NCBI GenBank assembly: GCA_029747015.1 | Contig: JAKOGI010000121.1 | Coordinates: 559,501-623,500 of the forward strand | DNA length: 64,000 nucleotides | Reading direction: 5' to 3' | Source of the DNA: Carnegiea gigantea | Lineage: Eukaryota > Streptophyta > Magnoliopsida > Caryophyllales > Cactaceae | In this document: one piece after another, positions 11,719 to 21,741 of the stretch | How the letters are laid out: every line of letters starts with the position of its first letter | How positions within the stretch are numbered: position 1 is the stretch's first letter | Notes under the pieces: model-generated | Told to the model about the DNA's origin: nothing | The model's input: the letters and a program-made list of their open reading frames with translations, nothing else | Databases searched by the model: none | Made by a program: the position numbers and the translations under genes

Positions 11719-13062
11719 ATGTCTTCAATTATGAAGGTTGATATTTAGAAATTTGATGGGGATATTAGTCTTAATCTCTGAAAGGTGCAGATGAGAGCAG
11801 TTCTCATCCAGCATGGGTTATGAAAGGTTCTACAAGGACCTCACGTGAAACCCGAGAAGATGACTGAAGAACAATGGGCAGCAGACCAAAAGAAGAGGCG
11901 TGAATTGTTGACGGACGAGGAATGGGAGGAACTGGAGTTGAAGGTACTTTCTGTCATACAGTTGTGCTTGGCACCACATATCTTGCGAGAGGTGCTTGAT
12001 AAGACAACTGTGGTGGATCTTTGGGTTCGACTGGAGGAACTCTACATGACGAAGAGTCTAGCAAACAAGATCCGTTCGAAGGAAAGGTTGTACACCTTTC
12101 GTATGGCTGAAGGTACCCCTGTCCAGAAACATTTGAATGAGTTTAACTCTATTTTTGTTGATTTGGAGAGTCTGGATGTGAAAATTGAGGATGAGGATAA
12201 GGCTATTTTGCTTGTTGTGTCGTTACCTCCTTCTTATAAACACTTTAAGGAGATTATACTATATAGTAATTTCAATACTATATCATTTGAGGATGTTAAG
12301 TCAAACCTATTGTCTAAAGAAAAGTTTGATCTTGACATTCATGCTGATTCTGCTGAGGGATTAGTAGTAAGGGGTAAAACAACTGAAAAGGAGAATGGTA
12401 ATAGGAGTAAGAACCGTTTTAAGCCTAAAAATCCTTATGCTGGTAAGACCTGTAATTACTGTGATAAATTGGGTCACATTGTTGCTAACTATTGGCAACT
12501 GCAAAAGAAGAGGGAGAAAGAAGAAGATAATTCTCGTGAGCCTGCTGAAACTTCGTTTGCTGAATCTGATTCTGATGGTGACGTTCTGTTTGCTACCTCT
12601 ACTGAAAGGGGGAGCAATTCTAATTGGATTCTTGATTCTGGGTGTACCTATCATATGTGTCCTCACAAGGATTGGTTTTTAACATATGATCCAGTTGACT
12701 CAACTATTGTTCACATGGGCAATAATGCTTAATGTAATGTAACTAAAATCGGTACTATTAAAATCAAGACCCAGGATGGTGTTGTCAGGACTTTATCGAA
12801 TGTTCGTCATGTTCCTGACTTGAAGCGTTACCTCATCTCTTTGGGCACCCTTGAATCCAAGGGGTGCAAATATTGAGCTGAAGGTGGAGTTCTGAAGGTC
12901 TCGAAGGGCAGTCGGATTCCATTGAAGGGTTTGAGGCAAGGAGGCCTCTATGTCTTGTAGGCATCTACTACGACAGGTTATATGAAGAAAAGTTCATATA
13001 AGTCATCTTCCAGAGCTAAGTTCAAGCATTGCTTGGACTTAGTGGGCATTCCCAGTACTTGA
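11719..13062 (+). pseudogene. Copia gag-protease remnant fused to the RNase H tail
   Basis: An open stretch from 11845 to 12732 holds most of a Copia gag (UBN2-type domain). It includes a zinc knuckle CNYCDKLGHIVANY in which the last Cys of CCHC is Tyr, and the protease start NWILDSGCTYHM with the DSG active site. Upstream, the gag start at 11719 has three stop codons before 11845. Downstream, a stop at 12730 is followed by in-frame protease sequence (VRHVPDLKRYLISLG) with further stops. After about 12990 the text changes to FKHCLDLVGIPST, the normal C-terminus of the Copia RNase H. Integrase and reverse transcriptase are deleted. It is not functional. Confidence 0.85.
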
Positions 13063-13162
13063 GCGCCCTTCGGGGCATTGCCCCTTGGGGGGCGTCACCC
13101 TTCGGGATGCGATGACGGCGTCAGAGAGTTGGTAATTGGAGATTTCGGTCCAAGGTGGAGAC

Positions 13163-13766
13163 TGTTGGGTTCGTGGCCTAAAATCCAAGAAACGGAACGG
13201 TGGGACCGTGCTACATAAACACGGACGTATCAGGACGAAGGAGCGCAAAGTCAAGAGAAGGCAGAATATTGGCACGGGGGAGCCATGCCATGTGGCACGG
13301 TCGTGCCACCTGGGCACGGTGTGACCGTGCCACGTGTTGCTCTACTGGGCGCGATGGTGGCGGCTAGGGTTTGTCACGACGTGCAGTTTCTCTTGGCGGC
13401 TAGGTTTCGTCTCTAAGGGTGAAACCCTGGTTTTCTAGACCCTATAAAAGGGGGTTATACCTAGGATCTAAAAACACTCCTGAATTCCTAAACACATTGA
13501 GAGGTAGAGAATTGTGAGAGAGATTACAAGAGAGGTTGTAATTCTGCTGTTGGATCAAATCGCTTGTTGTGATTGTGATCATTTTGTATTCTCCCTACTC
13601 ATATAGTGGATTGATTGTGCTCGTCGCCGTCTGTGATTTTTTCCCTCATTAGGTTTCCACGTAAATCTTGTGTGCCGTTGTTTTGTTCCTGTTATCATTC
13701 CTTTAATTCCTGAATATCTGTTTCATCCTATTGCTTCCGCTATTAGCTTGCTCTAATTTTCTAACA
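13163..13766 (+). repeat. 3' LTR of the Copia derivative
   Basis: 604 bases, the right-hand partner of 11073-11693, preceded by the purine-rich stretch CCAAGGTGGAGAC. The TATA box is at 13443. It ends CTAACA, followed by the target-site duplication GATCA. Confidence 0.9.
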
Positions 13767-14185
13767 GATCAAAGATCCAAATTGTTTTCCCAGGTAAGCA
13801 TCAAGGATCTTAGCCGCTCTTTATGTTCACAATTTCGATAAACTTTGATCCTTCTGATGTCATATTCTTGGCAATTTTCCAGGAAGTTTGTGCTATAAAA
13901 GTTAATGTTCTTGTGACAGTCTAGTTCATTTTTGAACAGATCTGAACTATTTGCAAGGTTAACATGAAATTAACCCATTTATGTAATAGGTCAACGAGAA
14001 CTGACTCGTTACCGTTTCAGGAGTTCATGTGGATGGTAACTGGGCAATGTGCCAACCCTGTAAACAAGTTTTCGCTATAGACTAGCATCCAAGAGTAATC
14101 ATATTTGAGCTTTTAAATGTCATATTTTATTATTAGTATTCCAGTTCTTTGTAGTGTCCCATCTTATGTGGATGTCTCTTTGCAG

Positions 14186-14385
14186 TTGTCATTCTGGTTC
14201 CCACCAGAGAATTGGCTCTCCAGACATCACAAGTTTGCAAAGAGCTTGCAAAACATCTCAAAATGCAGGTCATGGTTACGATGGATGGTGTAAGTTTGCG
14301 AGATGATATCATGAGATTGTATCAACCTGTCCATTTACTTATTCGAACTCCTGGGCGAATACTGGATCTTGCAAAGAAAGGAGTT
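14186..14385 (+). pseudogene. Captured exon of a DHH1/DDX6-type DEAD-box RNA helicase
   Basis: After the acceptor CTCTTTGCAG the sequence encodes [20 protein letters not shown], then [10 protein letters not shown] and [28 protein letters not shown]. These are motifs Ia (PTRELALQ) and Ib (TPGR) of the plant DHH1 group (RH6, RH8, RH12), helicases of P-bodies and mRNA decay. The usual GGTSL reads DGVSL, and VGTPGR reads IRTPGR, so conserved residues have decayed. The match ends abruptly at KKGV. No Walker A, DEAD or C-terminal helicase domain follows. It is a captured fragment. Confidence 0.88.
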
Positions 14386-14998
14386 GGGTTGTATATATTT
14401 GTAATTAGTTTGATTGAATTTTTGTGTATATTTGGAACCGTCTTAACTAAATTAATAAAATGTATCTATGGCAATTGTGGCGTAATGATACGTATTCCGC
14501 TTCTATAATTTGTGGCAATCGTGACCCAAAAATGATTCAAAAAAATAATAGGTTTAAGTGCCAAACAATAGCAAAATTATTTTAAAAAATTGTTAAATTA
14601 GAGACCGAAATTATATCTCGGTTTCTGTTTGAGACCGAGTATAAACTTCGGTCTCAAACTATGCCATGGCCAGACTTCGGTCTCAATCAGAGACCAAAAT
14701 AACTGTACAATCTCTGATTGAGACCGAAATCTTTGGTCTCTATTAGAGACCATGAAACTTTGGTCTCTAATAGAGACTGTTGGAGTTTGGTCTCTAACAG
14801 AGACCAGAGACCAAAACTTTTGGTCTCAGCTAGAGACCGGGGAACAAAATTTGGTCTCTAAATTTGAATTGCGACCAAGGATTTAGAGACCGGCCCATTT
14901 CGGTCTCTGCTCGGTCTTTAAACTTAAATTGAGATCGAAATTTCTATTTTTGAGACCGACTTTTTCGGTCTCTGACAGGGCGAAATCTTGTAGTGCTA

Positions 14999-15246
14999 AC
15001 TAGTCAGTATGAGCCTAGAATCTTACATAACTGACTTGAGTTGAATGGTTGAACTTTTTGGTATTGCCAGAATCTGGATTAAGTTGTAAGGAAATTATTA
15101 GACTAAACAATCATAACAAAAAGGTAAGGTACAAATGTGATTATGTGCTGTTTCACCATGCTAGCACACAAATGTTTTTAAGTGCTAAGTTGATGCAAAA
15201 ACATTATTACATTTGATGGGATATTTGGAAAAACGTGGGATGCATT
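14999..15246. other. Short host spacer between two elements
   Basis: It lies between the CACTA element and the next LTR element. Removing the insertions, it joins 8985-9034 on one side and 20557-20642 on the other, so it was part of the spacer downstream of oxygenase copy B. No feature is seen inside. Confidence 0.5.
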
Positions 15247-15251
15247 AATTC

Positions 15252-15689
15252 TGTTTCCGGAGAAACTAAGTTTTTATGATGAGTCGGAAGAGTGGGCTTA
15301 CGCACGGTAATCTTCGAAGTCGACTCCGCCTATAGCTCCTGACCTACAAAAAAGGCAGACCTCGGGTGTGAATTCGAGGAACGCCCCTCTGACGATCAAG
15401 TCAGCGTCAAGTTCCAAGAAACAATAAAGTAGAGAGAAAAGTGCTATTTTGTGTATTGGAGAATATTTCCCCTTCCTCCTTTTCGAGGTGGATATTTATA
15501 GCCCTCTTTGTCAAGGGCAAAATTATAACTTCACATGGGATGTTTTCCTAACGGGCAGCCGGACGGTTTCTCGTGTTGGGCCCAAGAATGACATCTTAAG
15601 ATCCAGGAGTGTCCTGCGATAGTCGGGTTAGCTTGGGCCCATGAGCATGTTGGTGGGGCCCAACCTAGGTCCAGGTTTTTTCAGGATCA
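15252..15689 (-). repeat. Left (3') LTR of the tandem-repeat LTR element
   Basis: 438 bases. It matches 20118-20551 closely along its length with scattered substitutions and small indels. The TATA-like box is on the minus strand at 15493-15500. Confidence 0.85.
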
Positions 15690-15827
15690 TTTAGCCCCTC
15701 ACATTCTACATGCTTGCATTCTGAGGCGGGTAGGTAGGATGTGAAATTAATATCTTTTCTATGTGTGCCTTGAGGTTCGGAACTTGCTCATCGTTCTTTC
15801 TCCCTAGTCAAAGGCATGAAAGAAGTG

Positions 15828-17060
15828 TTGGAGGACACCCTGCTCAAAGACAGCCTAAGCCCCTTAGGGCTAAAGGCGCAAAAGGAGTGACGGGCGAGAG
15901 GACGCCCAGCTCAAGGAGCGTCGGGCGATAGGTCGCTCGCCTCAAAGAGCGCTAGCATGCAGGACGCCTAGCTCAGGGATGCCCTTAAAGATGCGGAAGG
16001 AGCAATTGACGATAGGACGCTCAGCTCAAGGAGTGTTGGGCGACAGGAAGTCTCGCTTAAAGAGCGCTGGGTGTGAGGACGCCCGGCTAAAGGGTGACCT
16101 TAGCCCCTTGGAGCTAAGAATGTGTAAGGAGCGATGGGCGATAGGTCACCCAGCTCAAGATGCATTGAGCAACAGGATGCCCCGCTCCAAGAGCGCTGGG
16201 GGTAGGACGCCCAGTTGAAGGGCGACCTTAGCCCCTTGGGGCTAAAAACGAGTAAGAAGTGATGGGCAATAGGATGCCCAACTGAACGAGCACTGGGTGA
16301 CAGGATGCCTGCTCAAAGAGCACTGGACAGCAGAATGCCCAGCTCAAGGACGGCCTAAGCCCATTGGGGCTAAAAGCACATAAGGAGCGATGGGCGAGAG
16401 GACGCCTAGCTTAAGGAGCATTGGGCGATAGAATGCCCCGCTCAAAGAGTGTTGGGTCGGAGGATGCTCAGCTGAAGGGCGACCGTAACTCCTTGGGGCC
16501 AAGAATGCGTAAGAAGCAATGTGCGATAGGATGCCCAGTTCAAGGAGCGTTGAGCGACAGGACGCCCTGCTCAAAGAGTGCTGGGCGGGAAGACGCTCAG
16601 CTGAAGGGCAACCTTAACTCCTTGGGGCTAAGAACGGGTAAGGAGCGATGGGTGACAGGATGCCCAGCTCAAGAAGTGTTGATCGACAGGACATCCCGCT
16701 CAAAGAGCACTGGGCGGGAGGACACCTAGCTCAAGGATGGTCTATGCCCCTTGGGGCTAAAGGCGCATAAGGAGCGATAAGTGATAGGATGCCTAACTCA
16801 AGGAGCGGTAGGCGACAGGACGCCCAGCTCAAGGACGCCCTTAAAGGCGCGGAAGGAGCGATAGGTGATAGGACGATTAGCTCAAGGAGTGTTGGACGAT
16901 AGGACGCACTGCTCAAAGAGCGCTAGGCGGGAGGATGCCCAGCTCAAGGATACCCTTAAGGGAGCGAAAGGAGCGATGGCCGATAGGACGCCCTGCTCAA
17001 CGAACACTGGGTGGGAGGACGCCTAGCTGAAGGGCGAACTTATCCCCTTAGGCCAAAGGT
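15828..17060. repeat. GC-rich tandem array 1, period about 128 bases
   Basis: A degenerate unit contains the GATGGGCGATAGGACGCCCA type, CTCAAGGAGCG, CTCAAAGAGCGCTGGG and CTTAGCCCCTTGGGGCTAAG motifs. The phrase TAAGGAGCGATGGGC-like recurs at roughly 16128, 16256, 16382, 16510, 16637 and 16769. The units themselves hold shorter internal repeats (GACGCCCAGCTCAAGG). Open frames through the array are products of the periodicity, not genes. Confidence 0.85.
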
Positions 17061-17061
17061 G

Positions 17062-18085
17062 TAGTGCAGCGACCGACCTTAGGTCATGCTTACCAGCAAC
17101 CGGCCTAGGGTCTTGTTTAGTAGCAACCGGTTGTGGGCCGTACTTAAAGATCCTTCGCCCCTTTGGAAAAGAGGTGTAACGACCTACCCAAGGTTGTGCT
17201 AACCGATCTTTCGCTCCATTGGGCTAAAGGTATAGCGACTGGCCTAGGTCCATGCTTAGTAGCGACTGACCCAAGGTCGTGCTTGGCGATCCTTCGCCCC
17301 ATTAGGCTAAAGGTGTAGCAACCGGCCCAAGATCGAGCTTAGCGATCCTTTTCCCCATTGGGCTACAGGTTCAGCTACCAGCTCAAAGTCGTGCTTACTA
17401 GTGACCGGCCCAAGGCCGTGCTTAGTGATCCTTCACCCCATTAGGCTAAAAGTGTAGCGATTGACCCAAAGCCGTGCTTAACAATCCTTCGGTCCATTTG
17501 GCTAAAGGTGTAGCGACCGGCTCAAGGTCGTGCTTAGTAGTAAACAACTCAGGGTCGTGCTTAGCAATCCTTCGCCCATTGGGCTAAATGTTTAGCAACC
17601 GACCCTGAGATAGTAGTTACTAGCGACCAGCCCAGTGCCATGCTTAGCGATCCTTCGCCCTATTGGGCTAAAGGTATAGCGACCGGCCCAGGGCCGCGCA
17701 TAACGATCTTTCGTCCCATTAGGCTAAATGTATAGCAACTGGCCCAGGGTCGTACTTACTAGCGACCGTCTCAGGGCAGTGCTTAACGATCCTTCGCTCC
17801 ATTGAGCTAAAGGTGTAGCGACCAGCCCAGGGCCGTGCTTAACAATCCTTCGCCCCATTGGGCTAAAGGTGTAGTGACCGACTCAAGGCTATGCTTACTA
17901 GCGACCGGCCAAGATCCTTGCTTAGCGATCCTTCACCCCATTGGGCTAAAGTTGTAGCGACCGGCCCAGGGCCGTGCTTAGCGCTTTGCCCATTAGGCTA
18001 AAGGTGTAGCAACTGGCCTAGGGCTGTGCTTAGCGATCCTCCGCCTCATTCGGCTAAAAGAATAGTGACCGGCCCAGGGCCTCAA
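17062..18085. repeat. GC-rich tandem array 2, units of about 55-85 bases
   Basis: At least a dozen units share TAGCGACCGGCCCAGGGCCG, GTGCTTAGCGATCCTTCGCC and CCATTGGGCTAAAGG. Some units have an extra CTTACTAGCGACCGG piece, giving short and long forms. The array differs in sequence from array 1 but abuts it inside the same LTR element. Confidence 0.85.
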
Positions 18086-20102
18086 GTGCTGACCTCCACT
18101 GGCAAGACAATCTTGGTGGGATAGCACGAAGAACTTAGGATAGAGCAAGATATGGAGGACCTTGACCCACCAAGAGTAGAGTAAGGAGAGGCCCAACATT
18201 TTTTAAGGCAAACAAAAATGGGGTTGATGTCTAACAGTTGTGGGCCCAAGCACAGGAGCCACGTACTGGTATTATGTAATTGAAAGAGCCAATGATGCCC
18301 ATACTTTATGCGCCATGGCTCGTCCTCCTTTTCCCCTTTTTTATTATCTTTATTTTGGAGGGCATGTGCGGGCCCTATCACTTGCGGTTTCATATTGCTC
18401 TTTAGGGCTATTTTTGGGAATTTGTTCCATGACTGAACAATAAGCATCGGGCGGCTCTTAGAGGCTGAGTGAAGAGAGCGGTCGGCTTGTCAAGGCAATG
18501 GATTGTGTATGGTTCGGCATGATTGATCGGTTCTTTACGACCGAAATGCTAGCTACCACAGTTCTTACTTGTTAGCACAATAAGTGCCTTTTTGTTGGCC
18601 AGTTTCTCGACTTTATGAGGGGCCATGGTTCCCCCAGTTTACCTTTGGTGAACAGTAGTTCGATGGTCCTGGACGGCCAGATATTGAGGCATGCGCTTGC
18701 TAGTTTCTTCCTCTAGACCAACCGGCCAGTTCTGACCGGGGTGCCACACGAGGAGTAGGCTCTCTCAGACCCAGTTGCTAAGGAGGGTAATGTCTCGATT
18801 GATGGTTGTGTCATATGCTACTAGCTTATTGGGATCCATCCCTTCCTATATACCGTGTGTTACTGTCTAGGGTCGGGCAATGACCTATTTGTTTTCGACG
18901 GCCACCAAGACAGCATACAGTGGCCACCTCCTCTACGGTTGACCTTTTTGAGGTCGGTTTGTTGCGGGCGAACCATTGGTCATGGTTACGGCCCTTTCAT
19001 CGCCGGCTAGACAAGGTCATCCCTTACACTAATTAGGCATATGGGCAATGGATGACTGGTTGTCGAGTGGGTTAAAGATGTCGAGTAGCTTATTCGGTCC
19101 GACGTTGTAGTGGGTACGCTGCTTGAAGTTGGATCTTGGTGGAGTTATCTATCAAAGTTACATGTTCAGGGGTCAGCTCCGAATGGCCTTCCTCATGAGG
19201 TCGAGCAGCAGGATGGATGGCTCGGAAAGCACTTATGGGTGGTGGACGATCGGTTGTCAAAAACGTGGGTGCTGAGCGATAGGCCTCCGTCTACAACTCC
19301 ACGAACAGGGGGTGATTGGCCGGAGCAACTGGCCAGTCCAACAATTAGCTTTCTACTAATGATCGGACTCGGGCATCCACCTGGTAGCAACCAAGTCCCC
19401 TTCATGCTATGCATCTTAGGCCAGACCTTTCCGTTTGTATTGGCGCCCAGTGTGGGCAAGCTTACCAGAGGGCAGCCTTATCCTACTGAGCCACTAGGAG
19501 AGATGCCTCGACGTGGAAGAGAAGGCCTCATCTGAGTGGGTTGTCAAGCTGAGCCTATTGCTGGGCATGGTTGAGTCTCAATGCTGAGCTATAAGGCGCA
19601 GTTCTTTTGCTGCCCATGGGACTTTGTCGTCGACTTGTTCTGCCGTTGCATGTGGTTCCCCTTCTTCGAGTTTCTAATTCCTTTCGCGCATCTTTTGCGT
19701 TGTCTTGGCCTTTTCATACTTAATTTCATGCGGGTCCCACACCTCGTGATAATACAATATAATTTCTATGTTCAGGTGACTGGTGCGTGAAGCGTTGCCG
19801 CTGAAGTTCTCTTTTTTTTAAATTTATTTTCTTGTAGTAGGCTGAGCATAATAATTACTGTGGGGTCCTTTGCTTAATTTGCATTACCATGTGTCTGTTG
19901 TCTTGTTTTTTCATACTCGATGTTGTCCCTTATTCATAGATACACACACATGCGGTACGTAGGGCCGAGCAAAAAGTTGGCATAATGGACTTGTGTCATG
20001 TTGGGCCGAGTAGCCGCCCACTTCTAATTTAAATAATGCCGCGCGATTAATACCCTGGGCCGAGTTTTTTTGTTGATTACTGCCATCTACCACTCTTTTT
20101 CA
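18086..20102. other. Interior of the LTR element without recognisable genes
   Basis: Moderately GC-rich, with no reverse transcriptase, integrase or gag motifs in any frame. Open frames such as 19110-19535 lack family features. At 19440-19456 the plus strand reads TTGGCGCCCAGTGTGGG, like a Gypsy primer-binding site in the opposite orientation. It may be a relic of another element. Confidence 0.4.
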
Positions 20103-20117
20103 CAGATGGCGCCACTC
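20103..20117 (-). other. Primer-binding-site-like sequence of the LTR element
   Basis: On the minus strand TGGCGCCATCTGTG follows the inner end of the right LTR, resembling primer sites that begin TGGCGCC in plant Gypsy-type elements. It supports minus orientation. Confidence 0.55.
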
Positions 20118-20551
20118 TGTTTCTGGAGAAACTAAGTTTTTATGATGAGTTGGAAGAGTGGGCTTATGCGCAGTAATCTTCGAAGTCGACTCGGTCCATA
20201 GCTCTTGACTTGTAAAAAAAGCAGACCTTGGGTGTGAACCCAAGGAACTCCCCTCCGACGATCAAGTTAACGTCAAGTTCCAAGAAACAATAAAGCAGAG
20301 AGAAAAGTGCTATTTTGTGTATTGGAGAATGTGTCCCCTTCCTACTTTTCAAGGTGGGTATTTATAGCCTCTTTACCAAGGGCAAAATTGTAACTTCACA
20401 TGGATGCTTTTCTAAAGGACCATTGGACGTTTTCCCATGCTGGGCCAGGAATGACATCTTAGGATCCAAGAGTGTCCTGAGATGGTCGGGTTAACCTGGG
20501 CCCATGAGCATGTTGGTGGGGCCCATCCTGGGTCCAGTTTTTTCCGGATCA
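20118..20551 (-). repeat. Right (5') LTR of the tandem-repeat LTR element
   Basis: 434 bases, partner of 15252-15689. On the minus strand the TATA box TATAAATA is at 20359-20366, followed by the likely transcribed R region. Confidence 0.85.
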
Positions 20552-21741
20552 AATTCACATTAACATACTAACTGAATATTTGCCAAAACATATACATATA
20601 ACTGAATCATCTTCTATGCAGGTTTAAATGATTTTCCGAAGTTCATTTGAGTAAATGGTCATAATCATAGAAACAGAAAGTTTTGTAAACAAAATGAGAC
20701 ACCCATTTGGATGCTATAAAGCACAGGATCACCATGGAAAACACAATGCTTCTTTGGACACCAGTCAAGGTTGCCTGCTTCGCCAGCCCAAGAACCCCTA
20801 TCATACCAATAGATATAATTTGGAGCACCATTTTTGCCATGTTTAGTATCTTATATGCAGAATTACAGCCTGAGTAGTTCTCCACATGAGACTAGTACCT
20901 AAAATGTGGTACCTCATTAGATTGGGCACCTTATTAGCATAGAGTTTGTTTGAAGAATGTGTGAATTATACCCTTTTTTCACGTGCACATGCTAGGTTAT
21001 TCGAAAAGAGATGAGTCCATAAATGCTAGTTAAAGCTATTAATACTGAGAGAAAGAGAGGAAGTTAAACACCTGTCTAGGAGGATCAGAAGACCTGCATC
21101 TTTGATGTTGTCACCCTAGTCGATTTGGTTGTGTAAGTATTGGTTAAGCCACCTTCTGTGTCCAACCACTAACGCATATGCCTTATACTACAAAAATACT
21201 CGAGATTTGCGACGAAATCTCCGACGAAAAAGTGGGATATTTTGACTGAAAATTGCATTTTCGACAGAAAATGCGACGAAAACACGCCTGTCGGGAATTA
21301 CCTCGCCACCGATTTTTCTCTGGTGGCTTCTGACGGAATAACCCCGTCGGAAATTCCGTCGGTTAGTTATGGCGCATGCAGGTTTTTTTGTAGGGAGGGG
21401 AGATTTCCGTCGGAATTTTAGACAGAATTCCCCTCTTCCTTCCAAAAAAAAATTTTGGCTCCAAAAAAAAAAATTGTATACTGCTTAAATATAACACGAT
21501 CACCACAAACAGCATATATAATGGTTATCAAATACAAATTTTTATGTCTAAAAATTAGAGGTGCTAAATTAAAATTTATTCATAACATCCACAATTGTTT
21601 TGGATCTATAGGCATATCATATAAATTAATCAGAATCAGATAGATTCATGGGATCATAATTGTCATTTTAGGAGTCTTACTCGTCATCAGTGCCCAAGTT
21701 GACTTGGCTGGAAGAACCTACACTTTGTCCTTTAAGAAATC

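Larger units (their letters stand above)
11073..13766 (+). mobile_element. Copia LTR retrotransposon, internally deleted
   Basis: LTRs at 11073-11693 and 13163-13766 begin TGTTGGGTTCG and end CTAACA. A perfect 5-base target-site duplication GATCA (11068-11072, 13767-13771) flanks the element. Directly after the left LTR is TGGTATCAGAGC, the initiator-Met tRNA primer site. The interior is only about 1.47 kb: gag and protease, then a jump to the last residues of RNase H (AKFKHCLDLVGI). Integrase and reverse transcriptase are gone, so it is a deletion derivative that depended on other copies. It inserted into a BRAHMA-derived exon inside the CACTA element and is therefore younger than the capture. 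Confidence 0.93.
10844..13918 (+). pseudogene. Captured exons of BRAHMA-type SNF2 chromatin remodeller
   Basis: There are three exon pieces. 10844-10936 (after CTTCTGCAG, before GTCTTACC) encodes IAYLMEFKGNYGRHLIIVPN then AALVNWK. 11011-11072 continues SELHTWLPNVSCIYYVGGKD, is cut by a Copia insertion, and resumes at 13767-13793 (QRSKLFSQ, donor GTAAGC). 13883-13918 encodes EVCAIKVNVLVT and then stops matching. This is the start of the SNF2 ATPase domain of plant BRM, the SWI/SNF nucleosome remodeller, just after motif I. Exon order and splice sites are preserved. The capture breakpoint lies near 13918. It is a non-functional fragment. Confidence 0.88.
9035..14995 (+). mobile_element. Non-autonomous CACTA element carrying host gene exons (Pack-CACTA type)
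   Basis: The element begins CACTACAAGATT at 9035 and ends with its exact reverse complement AATCTTGTAGTG at 14995. It is flanked on both sides by the 3-base direct repeat CTA (9032-9034 and 14996-14998). Both ends carry many subterminal copies of GAGACCGAAA in both orientations (9058-9300, and about 14597-14960), as is typical of transposase-binding arrays. No transposase gene is present. Between the ends lie, all in plus orientation, an exon of a nucleobase-ascorbate transporter, exons of BRAHMA and an exon of a DHH1-type helicase, with flanking intron-like DNA. A Copia derivative occupies 11073-13766. Without it the element is about 3.26 kb. It needs transposase supplied from elsewhere. Confidence 0.93.
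15252..20551 (-). mobile_element. Non-autonomous LTR retrotransposon filled with tandem repeats
   Basis: LTRs 15252-15689 and 20118-20551 (438 and 434 bases) start TGTTTC and end GGATCA. They are flanked by the perfect 5-base duplication AATTC (15247-15251, 20552-20556). A primer-site-like TGGCGCCATCTGTG lies on the minus strand next to the right LTR. The LTR TATA box also reads on the minus strand (TATAAATA), so the element points left. Its 4.4-kb interior encodes no recognisable gag or pol. Instead two GC-rich tandem arrays (15828-17060, 17062-18085) lie toward its 3' LTR, as known in Tat/Ogre-related Gypsy elements. It is best described as a large retrotransposon derivative; the Gypsy assignment is inferred. 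Confidence 0.85.

Noticed and set aside
10277..14385. Annotating NAT, BRM and DHH1 pieces as working genes
   Set aside because: Each is only one to a few exons of a much larger gene, bounded by CACTA ends, with altered key residues.
15979..17000. Open frames of 60-100 codons through the GC-rich arrays on both strands
   Set aside because: They follow the tandem period, have no family motifs and appear on both strands, so they are by-products of the repeats.
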